From a bacterium (GTDB lineage Bacteria > Cyanobacteriota > Sericytochromatia > S15B-MN24 > UBA4093): 64,000 bases of DNA. Positions within the stretch are counted from its first letter, which is position 1, and each line of letters begins with the position of its first letter. Made by a program: the position numbers and the translations under genes. Below the pieces are notes generated by a model. It was not told the DNA's origin. It saw only the letters and a program-made list of their open reading frames with translations, and did not search any database. Shown here one piece after another: positions 31,879 to 41,070 of the stretch. The stretch spans positions 248,001 to 312,000 of the forward strand of contig JAGIBK010000004.1 in NCBI GenBank assembly GCA_017744355.1, given 5' to 3'.

Positions 31879-34101
31879 TCACTCCTCGAAAGCTTGATTC
31901 GCCCGGATGGCCAGGGCGAGGCGAATGTCCCCGTAGGAGACGCGCTCACCCAGGTCCTCGTAGATAGGCTTGAGGCGCTCGGCCTGAAGGCGCGCTGCCG
32001 CCTCGACCACCCGGGCGTAGGTCGCACGGCTGAGCCAGGGCTCAGGGCGCGTGACGTTCTCGTCCTGGATGAACTCGAGCAGGTAGCCCTCGACGGTGCT
32101 CGCGGCCCGGCCCGTGAGCGCGGCGACCTCGTCCACCGTCTTGCTCGCGCGGAAGGCCTCGAAGGCCGCCTCGCGCTGGGGGTTGGCCCGGCCGGGCTTA
32201 TCGATGGCAGGCTCGGCGGCAGGGGCTGCGGCCTTGGAAACCGAGACGAGCGGTGCCTCGGGGCCAACGCTCAGGCCAAGAGTCTGAGCCTGCTGCTGGA
32301 TGAGCTCGATCAGGCGATCGCCCAGATCTCGCGCCTTGGCTTCGCCGATGCCCTTGATCCCACGCAAGCCGAGCTGCGAAGTGGGGCGGTGATGGGCGAG
32401 CTCCTTGAGGGTCGCGTCCCCGAGGATGAGGTAGGGCGGCACGCCGCGCTCCTGGGCGATCGCGCGGCGCCACCCGCGCAGCTCCTGGAACAGGCTCTCC
32501 TCTTGCGGCGAGAGGGCGAGACCCTCGGCCCCCGCCCGACGGCTCGGAGCCTTGCGCTCGACCTGGCGCGGCAGGGTGAGTTGCACGCTCGCCTCGCCCT
32601 TCAGCAGCGCCCAGCCTCCGGGCGTCAAGCGCAGGGTGTGGAACTCGCCCTCGCGCACCAGGAAGTCGAGCCCCGTCAGCTGGTCGATCCAGTCACCGAT
32701 GTCCGTGAGCTGGTACTCGGACAAGAGGCCGTAGGTGGTGAGCTGGTCGTGACCATTCTGGAGGACCTTGGCGGTCTTGGAGCCCTTGAGAACTTCGGCC
32801 ACGTAGCGGGCGCCGAAGCGCTCCTTGACCCGGGCGACGCACGAGAGGATCTTCTGGGCCACCACCAGCGAGTCAGGCAGGACCGCGTGCTCACCGAGGC
32901 ATACGTCGCAGGCCCCGCAGCTCTCGCCCTCGAACTCCTGGCCGAAATAGTTGACCAGGAAGCGATGGCGGCAGGTGAGCGTCCGGCAGAAGCGGTACAT
33001 CTCGTTGATCTTGTCGAGGGCGAGGCGATCGTAGTCGGACTGAGGGTTGCCCTGGATGGTGCGCCAGGCCATGGGGTCGGCGGCACCGTACAAGAGGACG
33101 CACTCGGCGTCGAGGCGATCGCGTCCCGCGCGGCCCGCCTCCTGCTGGTAGTTCTCGATGGCCTTGGGCATGCCCGTGTGGATGACGAAGCGCACGTTGG
33201 AGCGGTCGATCCCCATCCCGAAGGCGACGGTCGCCACGATGAGATCCACCCGCTCGGTCGAGAAGGCCTCTTGGTTGACCCGGCGGGTCTCGGGGCTGAG
33301 GCCCGCGTGATAGGGCAGGGCCTTGTAGCCCAGGCCCTGCAGGGTCTCGCAGAGGCTCTCCACGTCAGCGCGGCGGATGCAGTAGATCACGCCCGCCTCG
33401 CCCGCATGACGGTCGAGCACGGCGCGCACCTGGGCGAGCATGTCCTTGCGGTACTCGGCCCGGTAGAGAAGGTTGGGGCGGTCGAAGCTGCCCACGAGCG
33501 TCAAGGCATCATTCATGCCGAGGGCGCGCACCACGTCCTCGCGCACCGCCTCGGTAGCGGTCGCGGTGTAGGCGTGGATGCCCACCTCGGGGAACCACTC
33601 GCGGAGCTTGGCGAGGTTGCGGTAGTCGGGCCGAAACTCGTGGCCCCACTGGCTGACGCAGTGGGCCTCGTCCACGGCGAAGAAGCTGATGGACGTGCTC
33701 TTGAGGAGGTCGTGGACGTCCGGAGCCGAGAGACGCTCGGGCGACATGTAGAGGAGCTTGACCTGCCCGTCGCGGATGGCCTGGTAGGTCCGGCGTTTCT
33801 CGTCGGCCGAGAGGGTGCTGTTGAGGGTGGCAGCCGCGATCCCGTTGGATACGAGCGCGTCCACCTGGTCCTTCATGAGGGCCAGAAGAGGCGAGACGAC
33901 CACCGCCATGCCGTCGAGGGCGAGCGCGGGCAGCTGGTAGCACATGGACTTACCACCGCCCGTGGGCAGGATGACGAGGCAGTCACGCCGCTCAAGCACG
34001 GCCTGAACCGCCTCGGCCTGGTTGGGCAGGAAGCTGTCGTAGCCCCAGTGGCGCTGCAACAGATCGAGGAGGCGGGGTTCGATCGCAGATTCAACTCGCA
34101 T
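31879..34101 (-). CDS. recQ: ATP-dependent DNA helicase RecQ
   Basis: 3'-5' helicase for recombination and fork repair; 740 residues. Helicase motifs: ILPTGGGKSMCYQLPAL (Walker A), AVDEAHCVSQWGHEFRPDYR (DEAH box with the RecQ aromatic loop), TATATE, and VATVAFGMGIDRSNVRFVIH with QEAGRAGRD. The zinc-binding cysteines follow the usual C-x16-C-x2-C-x2-C pattern from TCRHRF to GACDVC. A winged helix and one HRDC domain (about 515-595) precede a C-terminal HTH_40-type segment (VDEVAALTGRAASTVEGYLL). ATG 34101 was preferred to the upstream in-frame ATG because the MRVESAIEPR start fits the family; the ribosome site is weak. Confidence 0.97.
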   Translation of the reverse strand: MRVESAIEPRLLDLLQRHWGYDSFLPNQAEAVQAVLERRDCLVILPTGGGKSMCYQLPALALDGMAVVVSPLLALMKDQVDALVSNGIAAATLNSTLSADEKRRTYQAIRDGQVKLLYMSPERLSAPDVHDLLKSTSISFFAVDEAHCVSQWGHEFRPDYRNLAKLREWFPEVGIHAYTATATEAVREDVVRALGMNDALTLVGSFDRPNLLYRAEYRKDMLAQVRAVLDRHAGEAGVIYCIRRADVESLCETLQGLGYKALPYHAGLSPETRRVNQEAFSTERVDLIVATVAFGMGIDRSNVRFVIHTGMPKAIENYQQEAGRAGRDRLDAECVLLYGAADPMAWRTIQGNPQSDYDRLALDKINEMYRFCRTLTCRHRFLVNYFGQEFEGESCGACDVCLGEHAVLPDSLVVAQKILSCVARVKERFGARYVAEVLKGSKTAKVLQNGHDQLTTYGLLSEYQLTDIGDWIDQLTGLDFLVREGEFHTLRLTPGGWALLKGEASVQLTLPRQVERKAPSRRAGAEGLALSPQEESLFQELRGWRRAIAQERGVPPYLILGDATLKELAHHRPTSQLGLRGIKGIGEAKARDLGDRLIELIQQQAQTLGLSVGPEAPLVSVSKAAAPAAEPAIDKPGRANPQREAAFEAFRASKTVDEVAALTGRAASTVEGYLLEFIQDENVTRPEPWLSRATYARVVEAAARLQAERLKPIYEDLGERVSYGDIRLALAIRANQAFEE

Positions 34102-34176
34102 GAGTCCATTTAAACATAAGTTCGATAGGCTCATGCATCCCATGCGGGATCATCCGCCTCCCTCAAAGACGAGGCG

Positions 34177-35607
34177 TCACAGGACCTGCGCTGGGAAGGG
34201 GCTCGTCACGGCACGGCGCACGTTAACCCGCCCGTGGCCATACTTGTCATCCCGCCCGAGGGCACCTAGGTCATCGCTCGTCGCCATGATGTGCTGGCGA
34301 ACTTGATCATGGAAAGCGGCGTTCAGCCGGGTGTTGGAAGGATCATGCTTGGCGACGAGCAACGCCGCTAAACCCGCGACATAGGGACAGGCCATCGAAG
34401 TGCCGCTCATCGTGGCGTACGAGGTAGTGCCCGTGGAATTGGCGTAGGTGGGAACGGTCGAATAAATCTGGCCGCCCGGAGCTGCGACGTCGATGCGATC
34501 GCCACGGTTCGAGAAGCCAGAGAGCCACTCCCAGATGACCTCCCCTACCTGGTAACGGCTCGTAGACGAGACGCTCAGGCAATCCGGCGAGTTGGCCGGT
34601 GCGCAGACCTCGGCGCCGTCGTTGCCGCTCGCGACGACCACCATGACCCCACGCTTGCGGGCCTCGGCGAACACGAAGTCGTAGAACGGACTCCGGCCCT
34701 GATAGCTGCTCCCGAGGCTCATGCTGATGATCCGAGTCCGGCAATCCTCCTTGCCTTGGGGAAGAACCTTGCGGTAGCCGTCATCGTCCAGGCCATTCCC
34801 GTCCGAATCGAGGCCGAGGGCGTAGACGAAACCGGAGAGAATCCCGAAATCGGTGCCACCCTGCTCCCCTAGGACCTTCACCGGCATCAGGTTCACATCC
34901 CACGCGAGCCCGGCCACGCCCGTGGCGTTGTTGCCCGCCGCTCCGATGATCCCCGCGCAGTGGGTCCCGTGGCCGTCGGTGTCACGCATCTGAGAAGACG
35001 GACGGCTGGGATCAACGCTGAAGTCGGCCGCCGCCACCACCCGCTGGGCGAACTCCGGGTGGGTCACGTCCAACCCCGTGTCCAGCACCGCGACAATCAC
35101 CTTGCTGGCATCGAGGTTCTTCACGGGGTCCGCCCCGCCCCAGAGGGCCTTCGCCTCCGTCACCTGGTGAGCCCACTGCGATCCGAACAAGGTATCGTTC
35201 GGCGCCACGTACGACGCGCTCGGCCGCTGCCGCCAGTTGAGCGACACGTCCGTGACGCCCGGACGATCGAGCAAGCGTGCGTGCGCGTCGACCAAGCTCA
35301 TGCCCTCGGGAATCCTCAGGCCCACGATGCGATCGCCCAGGCTGATCTCCCCAAACCGCTCGAAGCCCTCGAGCGCAACGGCGGCATCGGCGCCTTCGGC
35401 GAGGCGCACGAGCAGTTGCCGGGGCAAGTAGGAGTCAGCCGGCACGTCGCGCGGCCCGGTGAGGGCCTCGGGCGGGTGCTTGCTCGCAGCAGGCGCGTCA
35501 TGGACGGTGATTCCCCACTCGGTCGGCGTTGCCACGGGCGCCTGATGGCACCCGACCGCCAGCACGAGCGCCAAGGCGAGAGATAGGGGGACGTACTTCC
35601 GGAACAT
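34177..35607 (-). CDS. Subtilisin-family serine protease, lipoprotein, third gene of the kelch operon
   Basis: Extracytoplasmic S8 protease of 476 residues. Leader with lipobox LAVGC (Cys about residue 20). A fervidolysin/I9-like prodomain (PRQLLVRLAEGAD to VTDVSLNWRQRP, about 62-130) precedes the catalytic domain: Asp in VAVLDTGLDVTHPEF, His in DTDGHGTHCAGI, Asn in VASGNDGAEV, Ser in SGTSMACPYVAGLAAL. An insertion GLDSDGNGLDDDGYRK resembles a calcium loop. Start at ATG 35607, five bases after AGGAGG. It lies 51 bases after the second kelch gene on the same strand, so cotranscription is likely. Confidence 0.93.
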   Translation of the reverse strand: MFRKYVPLSLALALVLAVGCHQAPVATPTEWGITVHDAPAASKHPPEALTGPRDVPADSYLPRQLLVRLAEGADAAVALEGFERFGEISLGDRIVGLRIPEGMSLVDAHARLLDRPGVTDVSLNWRQRPSASYVAPNDTLFGSQWAHQVTEAKALWGGADPVKNLDASKVIVAVLDTGLDVTHPEFAQRVVAAADFSVDPSRPSSQMRDTDGHGTHCAGIIGAAGNNATGVAGLAWDVNLMPVKVLGEQGGTDFGILSGFVYALGLDSDGNGLDDDGYRKVLPQGKEDCRTRIISMSLGSSYQGRSPFYDFVFAEARKRGVMVVVASGNDGAEVCAPANSPDCLSVSSTSRYQVGEVIWEWLSGFSNRGDRIDVAAPGGQIYSTVPTYANSTGTTSYATMSGTSMACPYVAGLAALLVAKHDPSNTRLNAAFHDQVRQHIMATSDDLGALGRDDKYGHGRVNVRRAVTSPFPAQVL

Positions 35608-35658
35608 CAGCGCCTCCTGTGGCACACGCGCAATCGTCGCTCCGATGGCCTGCGAGCT

Positions 35659-36795
35659 TTAAGGACGAAACACCTCGACGCCCCGGGACTGACGCCCTGC
35701 GGGGTCGTACCCCCCGAGCGCGAAGAGGCGATCGCCGAAGGCGACCAAGGCAAGATGGGCCCGCGGCGCCGACATAGGGGCCTTGAGGATCCATGCGTTG
35801 TACGTGGGGTCGTACTCCTCAACCGAGTCCAGGAGACGTCCCTGCGCATCGACGCCGCCCGCGACGTAGAGCCTGCCATCGAGCTCCGCGGTGCCGAAGG
35901 AGTGGCGCGGCACGTTGAGTGAGGCGAGCGGTGCCCCCCAGAGACTCGTCGTGGTCCATTCCCCTGGCGTGTAGCGCAACATGCCGCCGAAGGTCTGCAG
36001 CGCTCCGCTCTCCGCGTGCTTGGCGTACCCGCCGACCACGTAGAGGTGGTGATTGAGCACCGCTGCACCCAGGCCGGCACGCGGCTGGGGCAGGTCCGTC
36101 TCGTCGTACTGGTACAAGGTCGAGGGCACGAAGGCGCACACATCGTCGCTCGCGAGCGATGCAGCCCCCCAAGCCTGCATCATGCCGCCGATCACGAAGA
36201 TCGCGCCGTTGTAGGTCAAGGCCGCGAAGCCGATGCGGCCATAGCGCGCGTTCGTCAGGGTGGGGGCGGTGAGATCCTTCCAGGCTTGCCGCTGGGGAAC
36301 GTAGACGTCGATAAACGGCGTCAGCGTGTCGTACGTCCCGCCGATGTAGTAGATGCGGCCATCCGAGACGATGGATGCGCCAAAGTATCGCGATCGACTC
36401 GAGGCGTCATGGTAGCTCGCCGAGTCGCTCCAGGCCGGCGTAGGGGCCACCCGCCAGCTGTCCGCCTGCGGGTCGTAAAACTCGAGGCTGGACTCGCCAT
36501 CGCCCCCGATGGCGTAGAGTTCCCCCTCGACCACCCCCGCCGAGAGGCCCCCACGCTCATGCGACATGGGGCTAGCGACCGTCCAGGAGTTCCGCGGCAT
36601 CTCGACGTAGGCGAGGCCAAGCTCCGCTGGGCGTGGCGTGGCGTGGTTCCCAGTCGGATCCTCACTCTGCGACCCGGGCGGCTTGGTGGTCGGTGGCGCT
36701 TCCAGGATACTCCGCTCGTTCGCGGCGCGTGGGCACCCTGCGAGCGTCAAGCTGAGCAGGGACAGTAAGAGCATGAAACGAACAGGAGAACGCAT
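35659..36795 (-). CDS. Kelch-repeat beta-propeller lipoprotein (second kelch gene)
   Basis: A 378-residue protein with leader ending LSLTLAGC (lipobox, Cys about residue 21), a short Pro-rich linker and about six kelch units filling residues 70-378. Repeated Gly-Gly blades are visible: LYAIGGDGESSLEFYDP, IYYIGGTYDTL, IFVIGGMMQ, LYVVGGYAKH, LYVAGGVDAQG and LFALGGYDPAG. Such propellers bind ligands or partners rather than catalyse, so a surface adhesion or scaffold role is plausible. ATG at 36795 follows GGAGGGGCC. It is eight bases after the first kelch gene. Confidence 0.9.
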   Translation of the reverse strand: MRSPVRFMLLLSLLSLTLAGCPRAANERSILEAPPTTKPPGSQSEDPTGNHATPRPAELGLAYVEMPRNSWTVASPMSHERGGLSAGVVEGELYAIGGDGESSLEFYDPQADSWRVAPTPAWSDSASYHDASSRSRYFGASIVSDGRIYYIGGTYDTLTPFIDVYVPQRQAWKDLTAPTLTNARYGRIGFAALTYNGAIFVIGGMMQAWGAASLASDDVCAFVPSTLYQYDETDLPQPRAGLGAAVLNHHLYVVGGYAKHAESGALQTFGGMLRYTPGEWTTTSLWGAPLASLNVPRHSFGTAELDGRLYVAGGVDAQGRLLDSVEEYDPTYNAWILKAPMSAPRAHLALVAFGDRLFALGGYDPAGRQSRGVEVFRP

Positions 36796-36803
36796 GGCCC
36801 CTC

Positions 36804-38573
36804 CTACTCCAAGACCATCGACTCGGCGGCACGCAGCGGTGAGACGCTTTTTGCGACGAAGTGACCGTCGCTCCCGCCGACCACGAACGCCTTGCCGTCG
36901 ACTCCCGCCGCGGCGGCGTGCCCGCGCGCAACGCGCATCCTGGGGCGCACCTCCCAGGTGTCCGTGGCGATGTCGTAAACCTCGACGTTCGCGAGGGCCT
37001 TGCCTCGAGCGTCGATGCCGCCGACCACGTAGACCTTGCCGTTCCTGACCAGCGCGCTTGCCCCATGCCGGGCCGTCGGCATGGCCTGGCGATCCCGGAC
37101 CAACAAGCTCCCGGCATCGATCTCCTCGACCCGATGGGTGAGCGTATCATTCAGCAGGGCCCCGCCAAAGGCGTAGAGCTTCCCCCCCACCGCCGCGAGC
37201 GCAGCGCCGTAACGGGCAGTGTCGAGACGGGGTTCGCCAAGCTGATCCCCGTACTCGACCCAGGCGGCCCCCGGCGCCCCGAGGGAAAGACGGTAGATCG
37301 AACGATCCAGGTAAGTGCCAGCACTATTGGACCAGGTGCCCGTGGCCATGTAGAGGTACCCGTCGAGGCACGTCGCCGCCCCCATGTAGCTCGGGTACCT
37401 GAGAGTGGGTAGCGGTGTCGACCATTGATTCGCCGCCACATCGTACACCTGCACCAGGCGCGTGATGCTGTTCGCGGCGTCGACGCCCCCCAGCACGTAT
37501 AACTTGGTTCCCTGCGAGGCGTAGGCCGCATGGGAGACCGGCACGGGCATCTTGGCAAGGGGAGTCCAGCCATTCGGCGAGTAGCGCAGGACGCTGTCCG
37601 TGGCAACGTTGGTGGCTCCCTGAGGAGCGAGGCCACCCGCCATCACGAAGCTGTCCTCACCGTTGAGCTTGAAGAAGCCGGCCGCCGCACCGGCTCGCGC
37701 CTCGGGCAGCTCCTCGATATCCGAGGAGGCCGTCGCAAAATTGAGGCTCGCAGTCGCATCCGCCGACAGGTCCACGGGAACGGGCCCCACGGAGAAGGCG
37801 CCAGCCCGGCCGTAAAGCTGCCATTGGCCGGGCTTGACGGGTGAGATGGCGTAGCCGCCGTTGGCCAGACCCGATTGCTTGGGCGAAACCGGATCGTTGA
37901 CCCAGACGGAGGCAGCCAGGTTCGCGGGCAAGCCTGAGACCGTGACGCGCAGGGCCACCGGCCGCTGCACCAAGCGCGCATCGCCGAGATCGAGCGCCGC
38001 GAGATTGCCGCCCTGCTGCTCCAACTGCACAGCGAGCGCATCCGCATCGATCAGACCGTAATGTTCGACACGCCGTGCGACCTTGAGCCCATCGATCACC
38101 GCTTGGACCTTGTCGCCGTCGAGGCTCGTCGCCAGCGCGGAGGCATCTGCGAGCAGACGCTGGAAGACCCCGCCTCGCACCGTGGTGGCCGGCGAGACTT
38201 GAGCAACGTTCTGCCCCTCGGCGAGCGTCACGGTGGTCATGAAACGGCAACCGGGGATGGGAAGGTCGCCCGCATCGAGACTCTCGATCGAAACGATGCG
38301 GTTGCGTCCGGCAGGAAGCCCCGTGAGCGTGATCGCATCATTCTGAGCGCCGATAGGCGCCGTCTTGACCAGCGGCGTTACGATGCCGGGCCCGCTGATG
38401 ACGACCCGCGCCTTGTTCCCTGACACCAGATACTGGAGCTGACGCTCGCGGGGGAAGACGCCAGCGAGCGAGAGCTGCAGCGTTCCTTGAGGGGTGCTCG
38501 ATGGAGCCGGGGGGACTGCGCAACTGGCGCCGAGCAGCGTACCGACACCGATCGCTGTTAGTAGCTGCCTCAT
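36804..38573 (-). CDS. Kelch-repeat protein with N-terminal beta-sandwich region (first kelch gene)
   Basis: A 589-residue exported protein. The leader has a lipobox-like LLGASC that departs from consensus at -3, so lipidation is less sure. Residues about 30-300 are rich in beta strands with Ig-like phrases (ITLTGLPAGRNRIVSIE, ALRVTVSGLPANLAASVWV) and a helical stretch (LLADASALATSLDGDKVQAV). The C-terminal half carries about six kelch units, such as LYVLGGVDAANS, LYAFGGALLND, VYVVGGIDARG and AFVVGGSDGH. ATG 38573 with GAGGA upstream was preferred to ATG 38648. It begins the kelch-kelch-subtilase operon. Confidence 0.88.
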   Translation of the reverse strand: MRQLLTAIGVGTLLGASCAVPPAPSSTPQGTLQLSLAGVFPRERQLQYLVSGNKARVVISGPGIVTPLVKTAPIGAQNDAITLTGLPAGRNRIVSIESLDAGDLPIPGCRFMTTVTLAEGQNVAQVSPATTVRGGVFQRLLADASALATSLDGDKVQAVIDGLKVARRVEHYGLIDADALAVQLEQQGGNLAALDLGDARLVQRPVALRVTVSGLPANLAASVWVNDPVSPKQSGLANGGYAISPVKPGQWQLYGRAGAFSVGPVPVDLSADATASLNFATASSDIEELPEARAGAAAGFFKLNGEDSFVMAGGLAPQGATNVATDSVLRYSPNGWTPLAKMPVPVSHAAYASQGTKLYVLGGVDAANSITRLVQVYDVAANQWSTPLPTLRYPSYMGAATCLDGYLYMATGTWSNSAGTYLDRSIYRLSLGAPGAAWVEYGDQLGEPRLDTARYGAALAAVGGKLYAFGGALLNDTLTHRVEEIDAGSLLVRDRQAMPTARHGASALVRNGKVYVVGGIDARGKALANVEVYDIATDTWEVRPRMRVARGHAAAAGVDGKAFVVGGSDGHFVAKSVSPLRAAESMVLE

Positions 38574-38674
38574 GGCTTCCTCATCACGGGTGTGGAAGGC
38601 GGCAAGGCCGCGATCTTGAAAAGGACAGAGGATGGTCAACAAGACCATACATAAAACAATAATAAAATATAGAC

Positions 38675-38680
38675 ATTATA
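38675..38680 (-). promoter_or_regulatory. -10 element ahead of the kelch operon
   Basis: A perfect TATAAT on the minus strand within an unusually AT-rich stretch (38640-38700) of the 245-base divergent gap between the kelch operon and rnd. No convincing -35 box was found; the rest of the gap shows nothing else clear. Confidence 0.45.
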
Positions 38681-38818
38681 TATCATAAATCAGTTAGACG
38701 GCACTCAGAAAGCAGCCATCATTCCGGCCCTGCGCCCCGCGTGAGGATGAAGTAGCCTTGACACGGGTATTTGGGGCGTGGGTTCATGGACTGATCCCGC
38801 TACTAGGAAGGCTTTGAG

Positions 38819-40024
38819 ATGGCACCCAACTCCGAGATCCGCTTCATCGACACCCCCAAGGGGCTCCAGGCCCTATGCGACGACCTGGCCGGCTGCGACG
38901 TGCTCGCCCTCGACACCGAGTTCATCCGCGAGCGTAGCTACGCCCCCCGCCTGGAGCTGGTCCAGGTGGCCTCGCGCGACGGCGTGGTCGCCGCCATCGA
39001 CTACGGCACCCTCGGCCGGATGGACAACGACCCCTTCGCGGACCTGCTGCGCGACGAGTCGATCCTCAAGGTCTTCCACGCCGCCGAGCAGGATCTCGAA
39101 GTCCTCAGCGCGCTGACCGGCGAGCTGATGCCCACCATGTTCGACACCCAGCTCGCCGCGGGCCTGGTCGGCTACGGCGCCAAGCCCGGCTACGGGGCGC
39201 TGGTCGAGGCCGTCCTCAAGATCAGGCTGCCCAAGGGTGAGAGCATGACCGACTGGTCGATTCGCCCCCTGACCGAGGCCCAGCTCACCTACGCCCTGGA
39301 CGACGTGCGCCACCTCTTGGCCGTCTACGACAAGGTCCACGCCGCCCTTACCCAGTCGGGTCGCTTCGAATGGGCCCAGCAGGAGTGCGATCGCCTCGTC
39401 GGCGCCGTCGCCGCCCAGCAGAAGGCCCGCGAGAACCCCGAGACCCTCTACATGCGGGTGCGCGGCAAGGGTGGCCTGGACTCGGCCGGCCTGTGCGTGC
39501 TGCGCGAGCTGGCCATGTGGCGCGAGAGCGAGGCCCAGCGCCGCGACAAGCCCCGCGGCTCCATCCTCAAGGACGAGATGCTGGTCGAGATCTCCCGCCG
39601 CTCGCCCAAGCGCACCCAGCAGCTGCGCAACCTGCGCGGCATCCAGCCCCGGGACCTGGACCGCTACGGCGACGAGCTGGTGGACTTGGTCGCGCGCGCC
39701 CTCTCGCGCCCGCGTGCCGAGTACCCCGTGGCCGAGCCCCCCTCGCCCCCGCCCGACGAGGCGACCCTCGCGCTCGCCGACCTCTTGCAGGCCGTCACCC
39801 ACACGGTCGCTGCCGAGTCGGGGATCGCCGCCTCGCTGCTTGCGACCAATGGCGACCTTCAGAGGCTGGCCGAGGCTTACCGCCGAGGCGAGTCGCTGAG
39901 CCTCTCCTTCCTCGAAGGCTGGCGCGGAACGCTCTTGGGGGAGCGCCTGCGGGCCATCCTCGAAGGTCGCTCTGCACTTGGCTGGGATCCCAAGGATCAC
40001 AGCCTACGCCTCGTAAGCCTCTAA
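38819..40024 (+). CDS. rnd: Ribonuclease D
   Basis: 3'-5' exoribonuclease for tRNA and small RNA 3'-end maturation; 401 residues. DEDDy motifs: LALDTEFIRERSY (Asp, Glu), VFHAAEQDLEVL (Asp), TYALDDVRHLLAVYD (Tyr, Asp). An HRDC domain (about 210-295, with LRELAMWRESEAQRRDKPRG) is followed by a divergent second HRDC-like region (about 315-385). ATG 38819; the upstream gene is divergent. A long hairpin follows about 100 bases after the stop. Confidence 0.95.
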   Translation: MAPNSEIRFIDTPKGLQALCDDLAGCDVLALDTEFIRERSYAPRLELVQVASRDGVVAAIDYGTLGRMDNDPFADLLRDESILKVFHAAEQDLEVLSALTGELMPTMFDTQLAAGLVGYGAKPGYGALVEAVLKIRLPKGESMTDWSIRPLTEAQLTYALDDVRHLLAVYDKVHAALTQSGRFEWAQQECDRLVGAVAAQQKARENPETLYMRVRGKGGLDSAGLCVLRELAMWRESEAQRRDKPRGSILKDEMLVEISRRSPKRTQQLRNLRGIQPRDLDRYGDELVDLVARALSRPRAEYPVAEPPSPPPDEATLALADLLQAVTHTVAAESGIAASLLATNGDLQRLAEAYRRGESLSLSFLEGWRGTLLGERLRAILEGRSALGWDPKDHSLRLVSL

Positions 40025-40122
40025 GCCACCTCACCGGAGATCTGCGTGTCGAACGCTTTCACAAGGCTCAGCGCTTGAAAGCTCACGGCTGAACCGGCGG
40101 GAGAGATCCGTTCAAGTCCGCA

Positions 40123-40172
40123 ACTTCGAAAGGCACAGCCCCCGCTAAAGCGGGGGCTGTGCCTTTCGAAGT
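40123..40172. terminator. 24-bp perfect hairpin between rnd and the low-GC lipoprotein gene
   Basis: The arms start ACTTCGAAAGGCACAGCCCC and pair perfectly around a two-base loop. It lies between convergent genes and contains its T and A runs inside the stem, so it may serve as a bidirectional terminator. Confidence 0.7.
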
Positions 40173-40184
40173 GATGGGGTTATT

Positions 40185-40838
40185 TTACAGGCTGCGGCTC
40201 CCAGTCGTGGTCTGAAAAACGTAATCGAACGTCACCTTCTCGGAAGACCAGTCCTTGAGCCAAAGCTTGCCATAATAAGCGGTGCTGTCGCTGGGGTACT
40301 GGACTCGGAACAGGTACACATTGCCCGGCGTGAGTTTCATGCTATTTCTGTTGCCGACGGGCGGGGCGCTCCAGCCGTACTCCGGGAGCTCTTTGATCGA
40401 GCCGAACTCAACCGCGCCTTTATCGATAAAGCCAAGGTCGACTTTCTTGCTGGCGTACTGCCGCCCGTAAATGAAATTACCGTTGTCTTCTGAATTCGAT
40501 CGCCCAGACCACGACATGAACTCAATTTGACCGTGATCGGTGCCAGAGCTATCCATCCCAGTCGCAAAGTCAAACTTATTGGACTTGTAGAGTGAAATCG
40601 TCGTGAAGGACGGATCCTGGATGAGGGGCAGGACGACATTCTCCTTGATGACGGAGGTCGATGAATACTGATTCGAGGGGGTTGGCGTGGGCGTTGGCGA
40701 AGGGCTTGCTTGGCCAGTACCGCCATTGAGGCTGTTACCACCCTTGAGGCCTGCAAGAAGGCTGGAATCACACCCCGCCATGAGCAAACCGCCAAGGGCC
40801 AAACTTGCGGCCAAACGGGCACGATGAGCGAATTTCAC
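40185..40838 (-). CDS. Lipoprotein of unknown function, low GC
   Basis: A 217-residue exported protein I do not recognise. Leader ends GLLMAGC (lipobox, Cys about residue 23), then a Gly/Ser/Pro/Thr-rich linker with SPSPTPTPTPS, then a mostly beta-stranded domain with many Tyr, Ser and Asn residues (GKLWLKDWSSEKVTFDYVF near the end). Base composition is near 50% G+C, far below its neighbours, which suggests recent acquisition. GTG 40838 with GGAGG five bases upstream was chosen over the TTG at 40850. The 232-base gap upstream is AT-rich with no clear single promoter. Confidence 0.75.
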   Translation of the reverse strand: MKFAHRARLAASLALGGLLMAGCDSSLLAGLKGGNSLNGGTGQASPSPTPTPTPSNQYSSTSVIKENVVLPLIQDPSFTTISLYKSNKFDFATGMDSSGTDHGQIEFMSWSGRSNSEDNGNFIYGRQYASKKVDLGFIDKGAVEFGSIKELPEYGWSAPPVGNRNSMKLTPGNVYLFRVQYPSDSTAYYGKLWLKDWSSEKVTFDYVFQTTTGSRSL

Positions 40839-41070
40839 TACGACCTCCAACGGGAATTTTATCTGACAATACTTATTTTAAATATAAACCATGGCAAACC
40901 ATATAGTAACATTGACAGAATAAAGTCCGATCTTCAGCCGCTACCTAACCAGCCCCCTTGGCCTTTTTCCCAAGGCAGGGATGCCCTTGCCTCCAAATCG
41001 AGACAAGGACATCTTTTCGTTAAACTGGTTGAATTGCCCGCTATTTCAGAACCTACAGGAGACGCACAGC

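Noticed and set aside
31732..34113. A long plus-strand open frame opposite recQ
   Set aside because: Antisense shadow; RecQ motifs on the minus strand are complete.
40031..40130. A tRNA-Ser-like string with CTTGAAA and TTCAAGT
   Set aside because: It looks like an anticodon loop and T-loop, but neither the T stem, the anticodon stem nor the acceptor ends pair. At most a decayed tRNA fragment.
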